From contig NZ_JAGGPQ010000023.1 in NCBI RefSeq assembly GCF_018613675.1, positions 1 to 64,000 on the forward strand: a stretch of DNA of 64,000 nt, given 5' to 3'. Each line of letters begins with the position of its first letter. Within the stretch, counting starts at the first letter, position 1. Made by a program: the position numbers and the translations under genes. Shown here piece by piece: positions 14,830 to 23,665 of the stretch. This DNA is from Arthrobacter sp. ISL-85. Lineage in GTDB: Bacteria; Actinomycetota; Actinomycetes; Actinomycetales; Micrococcaceae. Under the pieces are notes generated by a model. It had not been told where the DNA came from and ran no database searches. It saw only the letters and a list, made by a program, of their open reading frames with translations.

Positions 14830-16062
14830 ATGAGTGAATCAGACGGCATCGACGACTTTCTCGACAACGGCATGCGCCAATCCCTGATGATCGCCGCACG
14901 CATCGCCGAGACGCTGGCACGCCGCCGGCAGGAAGCCCAGCGACAGCAGGAACACCAGGACACCCAGGTGATGCATGAAGCCCGGGCACGTCTCGCCGCC
15001 GAGCGCAGCACTGCTCTCGCCGTCCTCGCACCCGTGCACAAGGACCAGTGGTGGGACAAAGCGCAACCGGCCGACATCGCCACGGCGCACGCCGTCGCTG
15101 AAGGCTGGAAAGACCACGACCCCACCGCCTTGGAAGCCGCAACAAGAATCCGTGAAGAAGTCCTCGCCCGGTACGGCATCGACACACGCGACGTCGGCTC
15201 GGACACCGCCTACCTCGAATCTGGGGTTGCGACTTTCGCAAGCGAAAATGCTCGGCGGGACGAGCTGGCACGCAGCCAAGAAGAAGCACGGAAAGCCGCC
15301 GTCGAGCACGAGAAAGCGGTGCATTTGATCGCGGCTGCGCAGGCAGAAGAACGACGGGCCCAGGCTGAGAAGTTGGCACCTGTTATGGAGCGCCACCAGG
15401 TCCCCGTTGAGTACCTGGCCAATCCCGAGCTGGCACAGGCCCTGCAGCGGGCCCACGACGCCAAAACCCCCTCGGCCGCCGCGGTTGCGGACACCGAAAT
15501 CAAGGAGCGCCTGTTCCTCATTACCACGGACGGCGTCGACGGCCCCGACATTGACCAGCTGTGCAAGGAAACTACCGCGAACTTCAACGGGGCCGACGAA
15601 TCCCACTTCAAAGATCCTGATTTTGTGAAAGCAGCCAAGGAGATGCACGAAGCCAAGCTCCTGGCCGAGGGTGGCTTCGGCGGCCCTGAGTCGGCACCGC
15701 TGGCGGCACGGTACGAGCGGGCCGAGAAGGAACTCTTTGCCCGGTTGGAAAGCGTCGGTACGGACATCGAGAACCGCGTCACCGGCAGCGACAACAGCAG
15801 GCTGAAAGACCAGGGCCTCAAAGCAGAAACAGCATCAGTCAGCAGTTACGGATCAGCCGAACATCACCAGAAATTCGCTGAGTCCCTGCAAGACACCGGG
15901 GCCAGTGAAAGACAGATCCGCGGTCGCGTAGCGGCCTCCCGCAGCCAAGGTACACACCCCAGAGTTGCGGTGACGCAGAGCAAGGGGGCAGCGAAGGCTA
16001 GCAAGGCCCGCAAAGGTGCAGCAGTTGGGGCTGAGCGAGGCAAGGGAGGGCTAAGCCGCTAG
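14830..16062 (+). CDS. Mobilization-associated coiled-coil hypothetical protein
   Basis: A 410-aa highly charged, Ala/Glu-rich protein, mostly helical (IAETLARRRQEAQRQQEHQDTQVMHEARARLAAER; RSQEEARKAAVEHEKAVHLIAAAQAEERRAQAEKL), with a basic low-complexity tail. It begins 30 bases after the relaxase stop, so it is likely co-transcribed. Similar genes follow relaxases on actinobacterial plasmids but have no assigned function. No catalytic or membrane motif was seen. Confidence 0.78.
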   Translation: MSESDGIDDFLDNGMRQSLMIAARIAETLARRRQEAQRQQEHQDTQVMHEARARLAAERSTALAVLAPVHKDQWWDKAQPADIATAHAVAEGWKDHDPTALEAATRIREEVLARYGIDTRDVGSDTAYLESGVATFASENARRDELARSQEEARKAAVEHEKAVHLIAAAQAEERRAQAEKLAPVMERHQVPVEYLANPELAQALQRAHDAKTPSAAAVADTEIKERLFLITTDGVDGPDIDQLCKETTANFNGADESHFKDPDFVKAAKEMHEAKLLAEGGFGGPESAPLAARYERAEKELFARLESVGTDIENRVTGSDNSRLKDQGLKAETASVSSYGSAEHHQKFAESLQDTGASERQIRGRVAASRSQGTHPRVAVTQSKGAAKASKARKGAAVGAERGKGGLSR

Positions 16063-16092
16063 CGGGTCCGGGCGAGCAGCTAGGGTGGATGC

Positions 16093-17124
16093 GTGTCTGC
16101 GATTGAGCCTGAACTGCCAAGCGGCTACGCCGTAGCCCTAGAGTCCCTGAAGGCGTTGGTTGCTTCCGCCCAGCTGCGTGCCCAGCGAGCCGTCAACGCG
16201 GCCATGATCGAGCTCTACTGGAAGATCGGCCGCACCATCTTAGAGCGGCAGCAGGCTGAACCCTGGGGGAGTAAGGTGCTCGGTCGCCTGGCCGATGATT
16301 TGCGCAGAGAATTCCCGCACATGAAAGGCTTTTCTCGCAGAAACTTGTACTACATGCGTGCTTTCGCGGAGGCATGGAATATCCCAGATGAGTTTGTGCA
16401 GACAGTGTCTGCACAAATTAGCTGGAGTCACAACGTTGCCCTCCTCGACCGATTACAGGACCAAGACCTGCGCGAGTGGTACGCCCAGCGATCCGTCCGG
16501 CACGGCTGGTCCCTGGCCGTCCTGGAACACCAAATAATCTCCCGACTTCACGAACGAGAAGGCTCGGCGCCCAACAATCTCGAGGCGCGTCTTCCAGGGG
16601 AGGGCACGGCTTTGGCGCGTGAGGTCGCGAAAGACCCCCTTGTGCTGGATTTTCTCGGCCTGACAGCAGAAGCCGACGAGGCTGCCATCGAAGAAGCCAT
16701 GACTCTGCGCATTTCTCAAACGCTCATGGAGTTCGGGACAGGGATGGCGTTCGCTGGCCGCCAGGTGCATCTCGAGGTCGGCGGTGACGATTTTTACATC
16801 GATCTGCTGCTGTACCACATACCAACCGATCGATATGTGGTGGTCGAACTAAAGGCCGGCAAATTCAAACCTGAGCACTTGGGTCAGCTGAACTTCTACG
16901 TCTCAGTTGTCAACGACAGGATCAGGCTCCCGAGGCAGCGGCCCGCGGTAGGGATCCTTGTCTGCGGATCCAAGAACCAGCACACCGTTCGCTATGCGCT
17001 GGACCGAGCGGCGCAACCATTAGCTGTTGCTTCGTATACCTACGAGACACTGCCTGAAGCAGAGCAGCAGGCCTTGCCGTCCCCCGAAGCAATCGTTAAC
17101 GCCTTGGACCTAGGCAACGAATAG
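16093..17124 (+). CDS. DUF1016 / YhcG-type PD-(D/E)XK nuclease protein
   Basis: A 343-aa protein from GTG 16093. The N-terminal DUF1016_N half has YWKIGRTILERQQ, WGSKVLGRLADDLRREFP, GFSRRNLYYMRAF and the hallmark QTVSAQISWSHNVALL. The C-terminal half is a PD-(D/E)XK nuclease fold with YIDLLLYH and VVVELKAGKF supplying the D and E-x-K residues. YhcG proteins are predicted nucleases found beside restriction or mobile elements; their cellular role is not settled. The codons for FVQTVSAQ are themselves a perfect DNA palindrome, and a near copy follows the stop. Confidence 0.9.
   Translation: MSAIEPELPSGYAVALESLKALVASAQLRAQRAVNAAMIELYWKIGRTILERQQAEPWGSKVLGRLADDLRREFPHMKGFSRRNLYYMRAFAEAWNIPDEFVQTVSAQISWSHNVALLDRLQDQDLREWYAQRSVRHGWSLAVLEHQIISRLHEREGSAPNNLEARLPGEGTALAREVAKDPLVLDFLGLTAEADEAAIEEAMTLRISQTLMEFGTGMAFAGRQVHLEVGGDDFYIDLLLYHIPTDRYVVVELKAGKFKPEHLGQLNFYVSVVNDRIRLPRQRPAVGILVCGSKNQHTVRYALDRAAQPLAVASYTYETLPEAEQQALPSPEAIVNALDLGNE
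16393..16417. repeat. Perfect 12-bp-arm palindrome inside the DUF1016 gene
   Basis: TTTGTGCAGACA (16393-16404) and TGTCTGCACAAA (16406-16417) are exact reverse complements around a single G. It encodes part of the conserved VQTVSAQ motif. Confidence 0.9.
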
Positions 17125-17943
17125 CGACTTCGATGAATTGTGCAGACACTGTTTGCACAATTCAGCGTCTCCCTCCCGCCGCCCCCTCGTAAGTCTGGTC
17201 CAGCCTGCTCAAGTGCGCTTAGGTCGTCCCAGATGGTGGAGAAGTGCATTGCCATTCACGTACGCCGCTGCCCTGGTAGGGAGGAAAGCCTGTGCCGTCG
17301 CCGTACGGCCGAGTTTCGCGGAGTGGAACGACGCCGAAGAAAAGATCAGGCAGTTCAAGAAGACCGTTGGTCGAACTGACCGAACGGGACCTCGCTACAC
17401 TACCGTTGGTCTTCGCGTCCTGGTTGCCCGCATCTACGTCCGTAATGACCACTTGGATGTGGTCACCAATCGTAAAACCCGAATCGGTCGCACCGAAGGA
17501 AACGAAGGCCCTTGGAAACTCATCCGGGCGTAACACCTTCAACTCAGAGGTTAGGAAGGCGCGAATCGAACGGTGCTGCAGAGCGCTGAAGAATCTTCAT
17601 CGGTCGAAAGGAATCGGCTGCCGTCCCGGTAGCGATGGGAGTCCGAGATCTGTCCGAGCTGCGGAACCGGCTGACGCGCACGAGCCCCGGAGAACACGAG
17701 GAGGTCAGCGCCGGGTGCCGGGTAACGCAGTTCGAACCCAGGGAGCGGGTTGGGCCGGCGGCGTTGGGGCATCCGATCTCAGGGATGCCTTGGACCGCCG
17801 GCCCTTTTCCCATTTATAAGGTCCTCCCCCAACGGCAGGATCTTGACCCTAACGGTAAGACCTGTTTCTAAAGGGACAACCCACGGCGGGCACAGGGTTC
17901 GCTCAAGACTGGACCAGCTTGTCCTGCACGAGCGAGTCTGCCG
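17125..17943. other. Gene-poor junction between plasmid-like region and VOC gene
   Basis: About 820 bases without a supportable gene. A minus-strand frame at 17219-17542 (107 aa) has some protein-like sequence (DSGFTIGDHIQVVITDVDAG) but no ribosome site. The stretch also holds the palindrome at 17134 and one copy of a diverged ~50-bp repeat at 17818. It may be decayed DNA at the edge of the mobile block. Confidence 0.4.
17134..17164. repeat. Second copy of the palindrome, after the DUF1016 stop
   Basis: TGAATTGTGCAGACA (17134-17148) and TGTTTGCACAATTCA (17150-17164) are reverse complements with one mismatch around a single C. The inner 10 bases of the arm, TTGTGCAGACA minus one, match the copy at 16393. 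Ten bases lie between the gene's stop and this element, so it could also act as a terminator, although no T-run follows. Confidence 0.85.
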
Positions 17944-19034
17944 TCAGGGCTGGGGGGTGAGTCTCTGGGCAATCTTGAATACTGCGCCTGTTGGGTCGGT
18001 CAGGGTTGCCATGCGACCGAAGGGCGTGTCCTCGGGCGGGTGGATAATGGTGCCGCCGAGCGAGGACGCGGTGGTCGTTGCGGCGTCGGCGTCCTCGACA
18101 CCGAAGTAGATCTGCCAGTTCGAGGGCACGGATTCGGGCAGGTAGAAAGATGCGTCCATGATGCCCGCCCGTGATTCTTTCCCGGATCCGAGGGTGGAGT
18201 AGCGGAAGTCTTCGGTGTCACTCATGACGGAGGTGTTCCAGCCGAATACATCCTGATAGAACTTCACGGAGGGCGCGTAGTGCCGGGTGTGAAGTTCGTG
18301 CCAAAACGGGGCGCCGTGTTCTCCTGTCAATTGGAACCCGGTGTGGCCTCCGAACTGCCAGGCGCCGATGACGGCTCCCCCGGCGTCGGCGAAGACGGCC
18401 ATGTGTCCTTGGTCCGGTACCTCCATCGGCGCCATCAAGACCTGTCCGCCGGCCGCGAGTGCAGCCTTTTCGGTTCCATGGATGTCTTCCACTCGCAGGT
18501 ATGTCGTCCAAGCATCCGGTTGGCCGGTGCTCGGGTCGTTCCGCATCATTCCGGCTACCGGCGCGCCCTGGGCAAAGGTCATCACGTAGCCGCCGTAAGT
18601 CTCTTCGTCGCCCGCTTCATAGGTCCAGCCGAACAGGCTGGAATAAAACTGGCGCGACCGCTCAGGATCAGAGGTCATGAGGTCGACCCAGCAGGGATCT
18701 CCGGGGGCGATGGTTGGCTTCGGCATGCGGGGTCCTTCTGTGAGGGGAAGATCAGTCAGGGGCAACTCATGCGGCAACCCCACCATGTAGGGCTCAACCA
18801 GTTGAGTGAAACGATGCCGGAGCAATTTGATGCGTTGGGTGATTCGGGAACGGGCGTTTAGACGGCCATTGGCAAGGAAGCTTAATGGGCCCAGGCCTCT
18901 GCCCGGACCAGAGAGTGTAGGCCGACGGCGATCCTTTGGGGGCATCGGCGTCTCAACCATGCCCCCGGCCCTGTCTCCACTGGAAGGGCCTCCCACAATG
19001 GCAGGATCTCGTCTTCAACGGTAGAAGGCGTTCC
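17818..19034. repeat. Diverged ~50-bp direct repeats flanking the VOC gene
   Basis: Bases 17818-17868 and about 18982-19034 share CCTCCC, then CAA, GGCAGGATCT and AACGGTA in the same order and orientation. GGCAGGATCT occurs at 17834-17843 and at about 19000-19009. They lie on either side of the VOC gene and may mark a past duplication or insertion. On the minus strand both can encode an ILPL-x-E peptide, so they may instead be remnants of one protein family. Confidence 0.45.
17944..18726 (-). CDS. Two-domain VOC (glyoxalase-fold) protein
   Basis: A 260-aa protein starting at ATG 18726 behind AAGGA (seven-base spacing). The longer frame upstream is not supported. Two VOC repeats are visible. 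The first is GDPCWVDLMTSDPERSRQFYSSLFGWTYEAG through VFADAGGAVIGAWQ. The second is GAPFWHELHTRHYAPSVKFYQDVFGWNTSVM through LTDPTGAVFKIAQ. This double arrangement is common in actinobacterial proteins of the CFP-30B type. Substrates are not known, and metal-binding residues are not clearly conserved. It stands alone between two gene-poor stretches. Confidence 0.88.
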   Translation of the reverse strand: MPKPTIAPGDPCWVDLMTSDPERSRQFYSSLFGWTYEAGDEETYGGYVMTFAQGAPVAGMMRNDPSTGQPDAWTTYLRVEDIHGTEKAALAAGGQVLMAPMEVPDQGHMAVFADAGGAVIGAWQFGGHTGFQLTGEHGAPFWHELHTRHYAPSVKFYQDVFGWNTSVMSDTEDFRYSTLGSGKESRAGIMDASFYLPESVPSNWQIYFGVEDADAATTTASSLGGTIIHPPEDTPFGRMATLTDPTGAVFKIAQRLTPQP

Positions 19035-19140
19035 CGACCGGAGGCCACTTTCGTCGCAATTTTCGCTCATGACCGACTCCGCCTCCACACGCCCTTCAGG
19101 TGCATGAATGATCGGACTGGTTGGAGGCTAGGCTGGCACT
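18727..19140. other. Intergenic region between VOC gene and ABC transporter
   Basis: About 410 bases holding the promoters of both divergent units. Part of it carries the right copy of the ~50-bp repeat. Short minus-strand frames here (for example 18882-19088) have no ribosome site. Confidence 0.35.
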
Positions 19141-20070
19141 ATGACCTTGGGGGACGCGGCGGAGCCGCTTGTGCACATCGAGGACTTCCGGATGGACTTC
19201 GGGGACACGACGGTCATCCGGGACTTGTCCTTCGACGTCCACGCGGGGGAGACCTTCGGGTTCCTTGGCAGCAACGGGTCGGGGAAGACCACGACGCTGC
19301 GGGCGCTGCTGGGCATTTACCAGCCCACCGCCGGGACCCTGCACATCGACGGGAAGGTCTTCGAACCCCGCGACGGGGCACGGCTCGGGTACCTGCCGGA
19401 GGAACGCGGCCTGTACAAGAAGGAACCCGTCCTGGACGTGATGGTCTACTTCGGCCGGCTCAAGGGCCTGTCCAAGAACGCCGCCCGGTCCTGGTCCGAG
19501 AACTACCTGGAACGGGTCGGGATCCCGGAGAAGGCCAAAACCCGGCTGGACAAGCTCTCCGGTGGCCAGCAGCAGAAAGTCCAGCTCGGCGTGACCATCA
19601 TGAACAACCCGGAGCTGCTGATCCTGGACGAGCCGACCAAGGGCTTTGACCCGGTGAACCGGCGGCTGCTGATGGACATCATCGAAGAGCACAAGCGGGC
19701 CGGGGCAACCGTCATCATGGTCACCCACCAGATGGAAGAGGTCGAACGGCTCTGTGACCGGGTGATCCTGCTCAAGGACGGCGTCGCCCGCGCCTACGGG
19801 ACGGTTGAGGAAGTCCAGGAGGAGTTCGGCGGCACCCTCTACCGGGTGACCTACGAAGGCGTCCTCCCAGAATCGGACCTTTACGACGTCATCTCCGCCG
19901 GGGACGGCAGGGCTGAGCTGGCACCCCGGCAGGGGGCGTCCGAGGAGAAGGTCCTGCGCGAGCTCGTGGAGACCGGGGCCGGGATCCGGTCTTTCACTCC
20001 GGCACGGATTTCCCTGGATGAGATCTTCATCAAGGTTTACGGCGAGCAGCATGAATTGGCGGAAGGCTGA
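19141..20070 (+). CDS. ABC transporter ATP-binding protein (NatA-like)
   Basis: A 309-aa ABC ATPase with Walker A GSNGSGKTT, signature LSGGQQQKVQLG, Walker B LLILDEPTKGFDP and the H-loop MVTHQ. The C-terminal 90-residue extension is typical of DUF4162-type export ATPases (Na+ or drug efflux, NatA/YhaQ). It is followed after two bases by its permease, so the pair forms one exporter. The ATG at 19141 lacks an ideal site; a GTG 30 bases in is an alternative. The exported substrate cannot be told from sequence. Confidence 0.92.
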   Translation: MTLGDAAEPLVHIEDFRMDFGDTTVIRDLSFDVHAGETFGFLGSNGSGKTTTLRALLGIYQPTAGTLHIDGKVFEPRDGARLGYLPEERGLYKKEPVLDVMVYFGRLKGLSKNAARSWSENYLERVGIPEKAKTRLDKLSGGQQQKVQLGVTIMNNPELLILDEPTKGFDPVNRRLLMDIIEEHKRAGATVIMVTHQMEEVERLCDRVILLKDGVARAYGTVEEVQEEFGGTLYRVTYEGVLPESDLYDVISAGDGRAELAPRQGASEEKVLRELVETGAGIRSFTPARISLDEIFIKVYGEQHELAEG

Positions 20071-20072
20071 CC

Positions 20073-21311
20073 ATGGCACTGACACAGCACAACCTCGGCA
20101 CCGTGGTCGCGTTCGAGTTCGTCCGCACCATCAAGAAGAAGGGCTTCGTGATTGCGACCCTGGCGATTCCCGTCCTCCTGATCGTCGTGTTCGCCCTCGT
20201 GTATGCGTCCAACGCCAGCTCGAAGGCCAGCGCGGATGCCCAGAAGAGCGCGCAGTTCTCCTTCGCGTACACCGATGCGTCCGGGATCATCCTGTCTCCG
20301 GGCGCCAAGGCCGCCGGCGGGACCTACTCCGACAACCCCGAGGCGGCGATCGCCGCGGTGAAGGACGGCAGCAGCGAGGCGTACTTCCAGTTCCCGGCCG
20401 ACCCGACGAAGGAGCCGGTGAAGGTCTACGGGGCCGACAAGGGCGTGTTCGAGAACGGCAAGTACGAGGCCGTGGCCAAGCAGCTGCTGGAGGCTTCGGC
20501 CCAGTACGCTGTGGGCTCGCCTCGGCTGACGGCGGCCCTGACCGGCAAAGTCCAGTTCGACTCAGAAACGTTCAAGGACGACAAAGTTGCCGCCGGCGTC
20601 GGGGGAGTGATCCCGCCAATGCTGTTCCTGGTGGTCTTCTACATCTCGATGATCCTGCTCTCGAACCAGATGCTGAACTCGACCCTGGAGGAGAAGGAAA
20701 ACCGGGTCACCGAGATGATCCTGACCACCCTGAACCCGACCACGCTCATCACGGGCAAGATCATCTCCCTCTTCATGGTCGGCCTGGTGCAGATCCTGGT
20801 GTTCCTCGCCCCGGTCGGGCTGGCCTACCTGTTCTTCCGGGACCGTCTGGCCCTGCCGGACATGGACCTGTCCTCCCTGGTCTTTGAACCCGGCCCAATG
20901 ATCACCGGCGCCCTGCTTCTGGTGGGCGGGTTCACCGTCTTCACCGGGGTGCTCGTGGCCATCGGGGCGATCATGCCGACCGCCAAGGAAGCCGGCACCA
21001 TCTTCGGCCCGCTGATGGCGATGATGTTCATCCCCTTCTACACATTCAGCCTGGTCATCTCCAACCCGAACGCGCTGATCGTGCAGGTCTTCACGTACTT
21101 CCCGCTGACCGCCCCGGTCACCGCACTGCTGCGCAACGCCTTTGGCACTCTGAACCCGGTCGAAGCCGCCATCGTCATCGTCGAGCTCCTGGTCGTCGGG
21201 TCCCTCATCATCAGGCTCGCCGTGCACCTGTTCCGGTACGGGTCCATCGAATACGGCCGCAAACTCTCCATCGCGGGGACCTTCCGCCGCAGCGAACTCA
21301 CCGCCAAGTAA
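20073..21311 (+). CDS. ABC-2 type export permease (NatB-like)
   Basis: A 412-aa membrane protein of the NatB/YhaP kind. One N-terminal membrane segment (VIATLAIPVLLIVVFALVYA) is followed by a ~150-residue outer domain. At least five C-terminal segments follow (for example PPMLFLVVFYISMILLSNQ, LFMVGLVQILVFLAPVGLAYLFF, ALLLVGGFTVFTGVLVAIG). The cytoplasmic coupling stretch STLEEKENRVTEMILTTLNP is a family hallmark. It is co-transcribed with the ATPase. Confidence 0.92.
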   Translation: MALTQHNLGTVVAFEFVRTIKKKGFVIATLAIPVLLIVVFALVYASNASSKASADAQKSAQFSFAYTDASGIILSPGAKAAGGTYSDNPEAAIAAVKDGSSEAYFQFPADPTKEPVKVYGADKGVFENGKYEAVAKQLLEASAQYAVGSPRLTAALTGKVQFDSETFKDDKVAAGVGGVIPPMLFLVVFYISMILLSNQMLNSTLEEKENRVTEMILTTLNPTTLITGKIISLFMVGLVQILVFLAPVGLAYLFFRDRLALPDMDLSSLVFEPGPMITGALLLVGGFTVFTGVLVAIGAIMPTAKEAGTIFGPLMAMMFIPFYTFSLVISNPNALIVQVFTYFPLTAPVTALLRNAFGTLNPVEAAIVIVELLVVGSLIIRLAVHLFRYGSIEYGRKLSIAGTFRRSELTAK

Positions 21312-21375
21312 AGGGCGCCTGATCTGGGTTTTGGTACCCATTCCCGTCTAGCGGCTGCTGTGTAAGACTTCGGGC

Positions 21376-21933
21376 ATGGATGACCCGCGCAGCCGGATTG
21401 TGCCACTCCTCCGACGAGGCGAAAGGCTGCTATCGGTCGGTCGTCCTGATCCTCGGGTTCGGTTCACTGGTGCGGATGCTTTTCTGGTGCCGTTCAGTAT
21501 CCTCTGGGGTGGCTTCGCGATCTTCTGGGAGATCGGTGCGGTCACCATGGTCAAGCAGCCTTTCTTCATCCTCTGGGGCGTCCCTTTCGTTTTGGTGGGG
21601 CTCTACTTCATCTTTGGCAGGTTCATCTTCAAGAGGCGGCGGAAGCTCGTAACGGCCTACGGACTCACGGATCGTCGGGCAATTGTCTGCACCGGGGACA
21701 GGTCAATTTCGGAAGCTCCCGTCAGCGGCCTGCCAACGAAGATCGACCGGGCCAAAGACGGCCGGCATGTGAGTGTGACATTCGGGTACCAGGGGATGGC
21801 AGGGCTACTGGGCATGTACCAAAATACCGGCACGGATTTCTTCAGCTTCGGGCTCGGGCAGAGCGTCGCCTTCTACGACGTCGAAGACACCGAAGGCTTG
21901 CTGGGTGCGCTGGACGAGTCCAGAGTCGGTTAG
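21376..21933 (+). CDS. Membrane protein with PH-like domain, hypothetical
   Basis: A 185-aa protein. Two membrane segments (ADAFLVPFSILWGGFAIFWE and FILWGVPFVLVGLYFIFG) are followed by a soluble part resembling a bacterial PH domain (VTAYGLTDRRAIVCTGD, ISEAPVSGLPTKIDRAKDGRHVSVTFGY). Such proteins are common in actinobacteria with no known role. It lies 64 bases after the ABC permease and may have its own promoter. Confidence 0.8.
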   Translation: MDDPRSRIVPLLRRGERLLSVGRPDPRVRFTGADAFLVPFSILWGGFAIFWEIGAVTMVKQPFFILWGVPFVLVGLYFIFGRFIFKRRRKLVTAYGLTDRRAIVCTGDRSISEAPVSGLPTKIDRAKDGRHVSVTFGYQGMAGLLGMYQNTGTDFFSFGLGQSVAFYDVEDTEGLLGALDESRVG

Positions 21934-22207
21934 CGCCCGCCCCTGGGCCAGGACACGGCAGCCTCGGCGATGATGTAGCGGGCGGCCATCCAGGAGGGAT
22001 TGCACTGGCAGGATGTTGCCGGTCCCCCCGCAATGGGGGCATTTCAGCCCGGGCGCCGGCATTTCGGCAAGATGTTGCCGGTTTCTGGTACCCGCCACTG
22101 CCGTACACATTGAATTCGAAGGTCATCCACACAAACGGGTTCTGCCAGGCTTGAAACGCGCGGAGCGCCTCCGCAATCCTGTGGGTGCGCGGGAGGACGA
22201 TGGACTC

Positions 22208-22492
22208 ATGACGGCTCCAACGGTGGAGGCGGCCATCCATGAACTGATGGATCTCGCCTGGAATCTTGTCTTCGACCTGCTTGAGGAGCGGGGCCTGCTC
22301 GGTAACGGCTTGGTCGTCGAGGAGTACACCGGCATCCACTCCTGGCTCGATGGACCCACCCGGTACACCGTGGTTCACTCCCAGACGGTGGCCGTCCTGT
22401 TTGTGGACACCCGGCCCGTGGACGCCATCGTCTTCCACCACGATCTGCTCGGCGCCGACGACCCGAAGAGCTTCTTCAAGCCTCCGGTGTAG
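22208..22492 (+). CDS. Small hypothetical protein, parent of the remnant at 24568
   Basis: A 94-aa acidic protein from ATG 22208. The frame is open further left but without a start signal. The C-terminal half (YTGIHSWLDGPTRYTVVHSQTVAVLFVDTRPVDAIVFHHDLLG) recurs, diverged, as a broken copy at about 24.6 kb. No domain or membrane segment is recognised. It is followed by a strong bidirectional hairpin shared with the convergent gene. Confidence 0.7.
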   Translation: MTAPTVEAAIHELMDLAWNLVFDLLEERGLLGNGLVVEEYTGIHSWLDGPTRYTVVHSQTVAVLFVDTRPVDAIVFHHDLLGADDPKSFFKPPV

Positions 22493-22504
22493 CGGGCAGA
22501 CAGC

Positions 22505-22544
22505 AAGGTGCCGCACGCCGGATCAGCGGTGTGCGGCACCTTTT
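22505..22544. terminator. Bidirectional terminator between convergent genes
   Basis: AAGGTGCCGCAC (22505-22516) pairs with GTGCGGCACCTT (22531-22542) and is followed by TTTT-like runs outward on each strand. It sits between the stops at 22492 (+) and 22555 (-), so it can serve both genes. Confidence 0.8.
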
Positions 22545-22554
22545 CTGGATGACG

Positions 22555-23100
22555 TCACCAGAAGTGGGCGACGTCCATGATCAGCCGGGTTCCGGAGCCT
22601 GGTCCGTCCAGGGTGAAGACCCGGAAAGGCAGCCGGGCGCGGACGCCGAGGCCGATGCTGGTGGACCCTTCGAAGCTTCCGGCGTAAACCACTTGCCTGA
22701 AGGTCTGGTAGCCGGCCACGTTGGACAGCTCGGCCTTGGCGGCCGGGTTGTAGGTGACGTTGCCCTTGCTGTCATATGAGGGTGCGTTCACGGTGACCTG
22801 CAGGCGGGCGTTGCCCAGCACAGGGATCGTGTAGCCGCTGGCGTCCTGGATGATTTCCGGGACGTAGCGGACCGTGTAGCCCTTGACGGGGCCGTTGAGG
22901 TCAACCACCATCCGGTCGAAGCAGGGTTGCTGCCCTGTCCGGACGTTGGTGACGGAGGCGGTGCTCATCCCGGGCCAGGATTTAGCCAGGGATCCCCAGT
23001 CGAGACCGCAATACGTTGCTGCCGAGGCGGGCCCCGGAGCCACGACAGCCAGCCCCACGGCCGCGAGGAGCGCCGTGAGCCAGAGGAGGAGTTTCTTCAT
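22555..23100 (-). CDS. Secreted AMIN-like domain protein
   Basis: A 181-aa exported protein starting at ATG 23100 (MKKLLLWLTALLAAVGLAVVAPG). It has a clear signal peptide ending near ASAA. The mature part has one Cys pair (TYCGLDW, QQPCFDR) and beta-strand-rich sequence (RMVVDLNG, YTVRYVPEI, ARLQVTVNAPSYD, FRVFTLDGPGSGTRLIMDVAH). This matches the actinobacterial AMIN-like family, thought to bind cell-wall material. An ATG 12 bases upstream is an alternative start. It stands alone. Confidence 0.82.
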   Translation of the reverse strand: MKKLLLWLTALLAAVGLAVVAPGPASAATYCGLDWGSLAKSWPGMSTASVTNVRTGQQPCFDRMVVDLNGPVKGYTVRYVPEIIQDASGYTIPVLGNARLQVTVNAPSYDSKGNVTYNPAAKAELSNVAGYQTFRQVVYAGSFEGSTSIGLGVRARLPFRVFTLDGPGSGTRLIMDVAHFW

Positions 23101-23554
23101 GAGTGGTGCCATCCAAGGGGGAGTGGTGAGGTTGGACAGCACAAGAGTAGGCGCGCCGGGTGCCACAAACGAGGGTTGTGGCCGCTTCGGGGCGGAACCG
23201 TAAAGAACGCCGTGCCCGGGTCACGCGCCAGTAAATCCCGGTGCTCTTTTCGGCCGCCTGTAATCGTTTCGGTGCCGTTTTTGAACCCGGCCGTTATGGC
23301 CGATAACGGCGCAAGGGCCGTCGCTGCCGAGCAATGTTGCCACGGCGGCCGCACTGCTACTGGGATGCCACCGTCGCCGCTGACTGCGTAACGGCCCGAC
23401 AGAGAGTCCGCACATAAAAGCGCTGCCCTTGAGCCGGCGACCGGCTGGAAAGCTGCCGGTTTTCGGTCGACTCTTCATCAGCATGACCGTTTTCCACCTG
23501 TAAAGCGAGCCCGGCTTACTACCTCAGTGCCTTGCAGGCCGTGCATCATGAGCC
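23101..23554. other. Gene-free stretch upstream of the AMIN-like gene
   Basis: About 450 bases holding the promoter of the AMIN-like gene. Several frames are open but none has a ribosome site or recognisable product. Confidence 0.35.
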
Positions 23555-23665
23555 TCAGCCTCCCGAGGGGTTCTCCTTGGGAGTACCGTCGGCGTCCTCG
23601 GTGATGGGTCGGTCTTCCTCGGGTTTCGTGTTCGGGGTGGCCCCCTGTGGGTCGTTTGGGCACAT
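23555..23665 (-). CDS. Tiny acidic protein, possibly frameshifted at its start
   Basis: A 36-aa frame (ATG 23665) ending PITEDADGTPKENPSGG, with strongly coding third positions. A better start is GTG 23697-23699 behind AGGAGG, but it is in another frame (VNDSETKDQPGDVP) and would join this one if the AAA at about 23656 had one base fewer. Short Pro/Asp-rich proteins of this kind appear in Micrococcaceae. Treat as a small gene with a probable one-base shift. Confidence 0.4.
   Translation of the reverse strand: MCPNDPQGATPNTKPEEDRPITEDADGTPKENPSGG

Noticed and set aside
14839..15648. Long minus-strand frame opposite the mobilization coiled-coil gene
   Set aside because: Shadow of a helical gene; no ribosome site and no domain.
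17219..17542. 107-aa minus-strand frame with partly protein-like text
   Set aside because: No ribosome site and an abrupt change of composition halfway. It may be a remnant but cannot be supported as a gene.
17725..17745. TTCGAACCC resembling a tRNA T-loop
   Set aside because: The flanking 5-base stems do not pair and no acceptor or anticodon arm is present, so it is not a tRNA gene.
21805..22110. Minus-strand frame with CPHCGGTG zinc-ribbon-like text
   Set aside because: It overlaps a well-supported plus-strand gene, has no ribosome site, and only one Cys pair.
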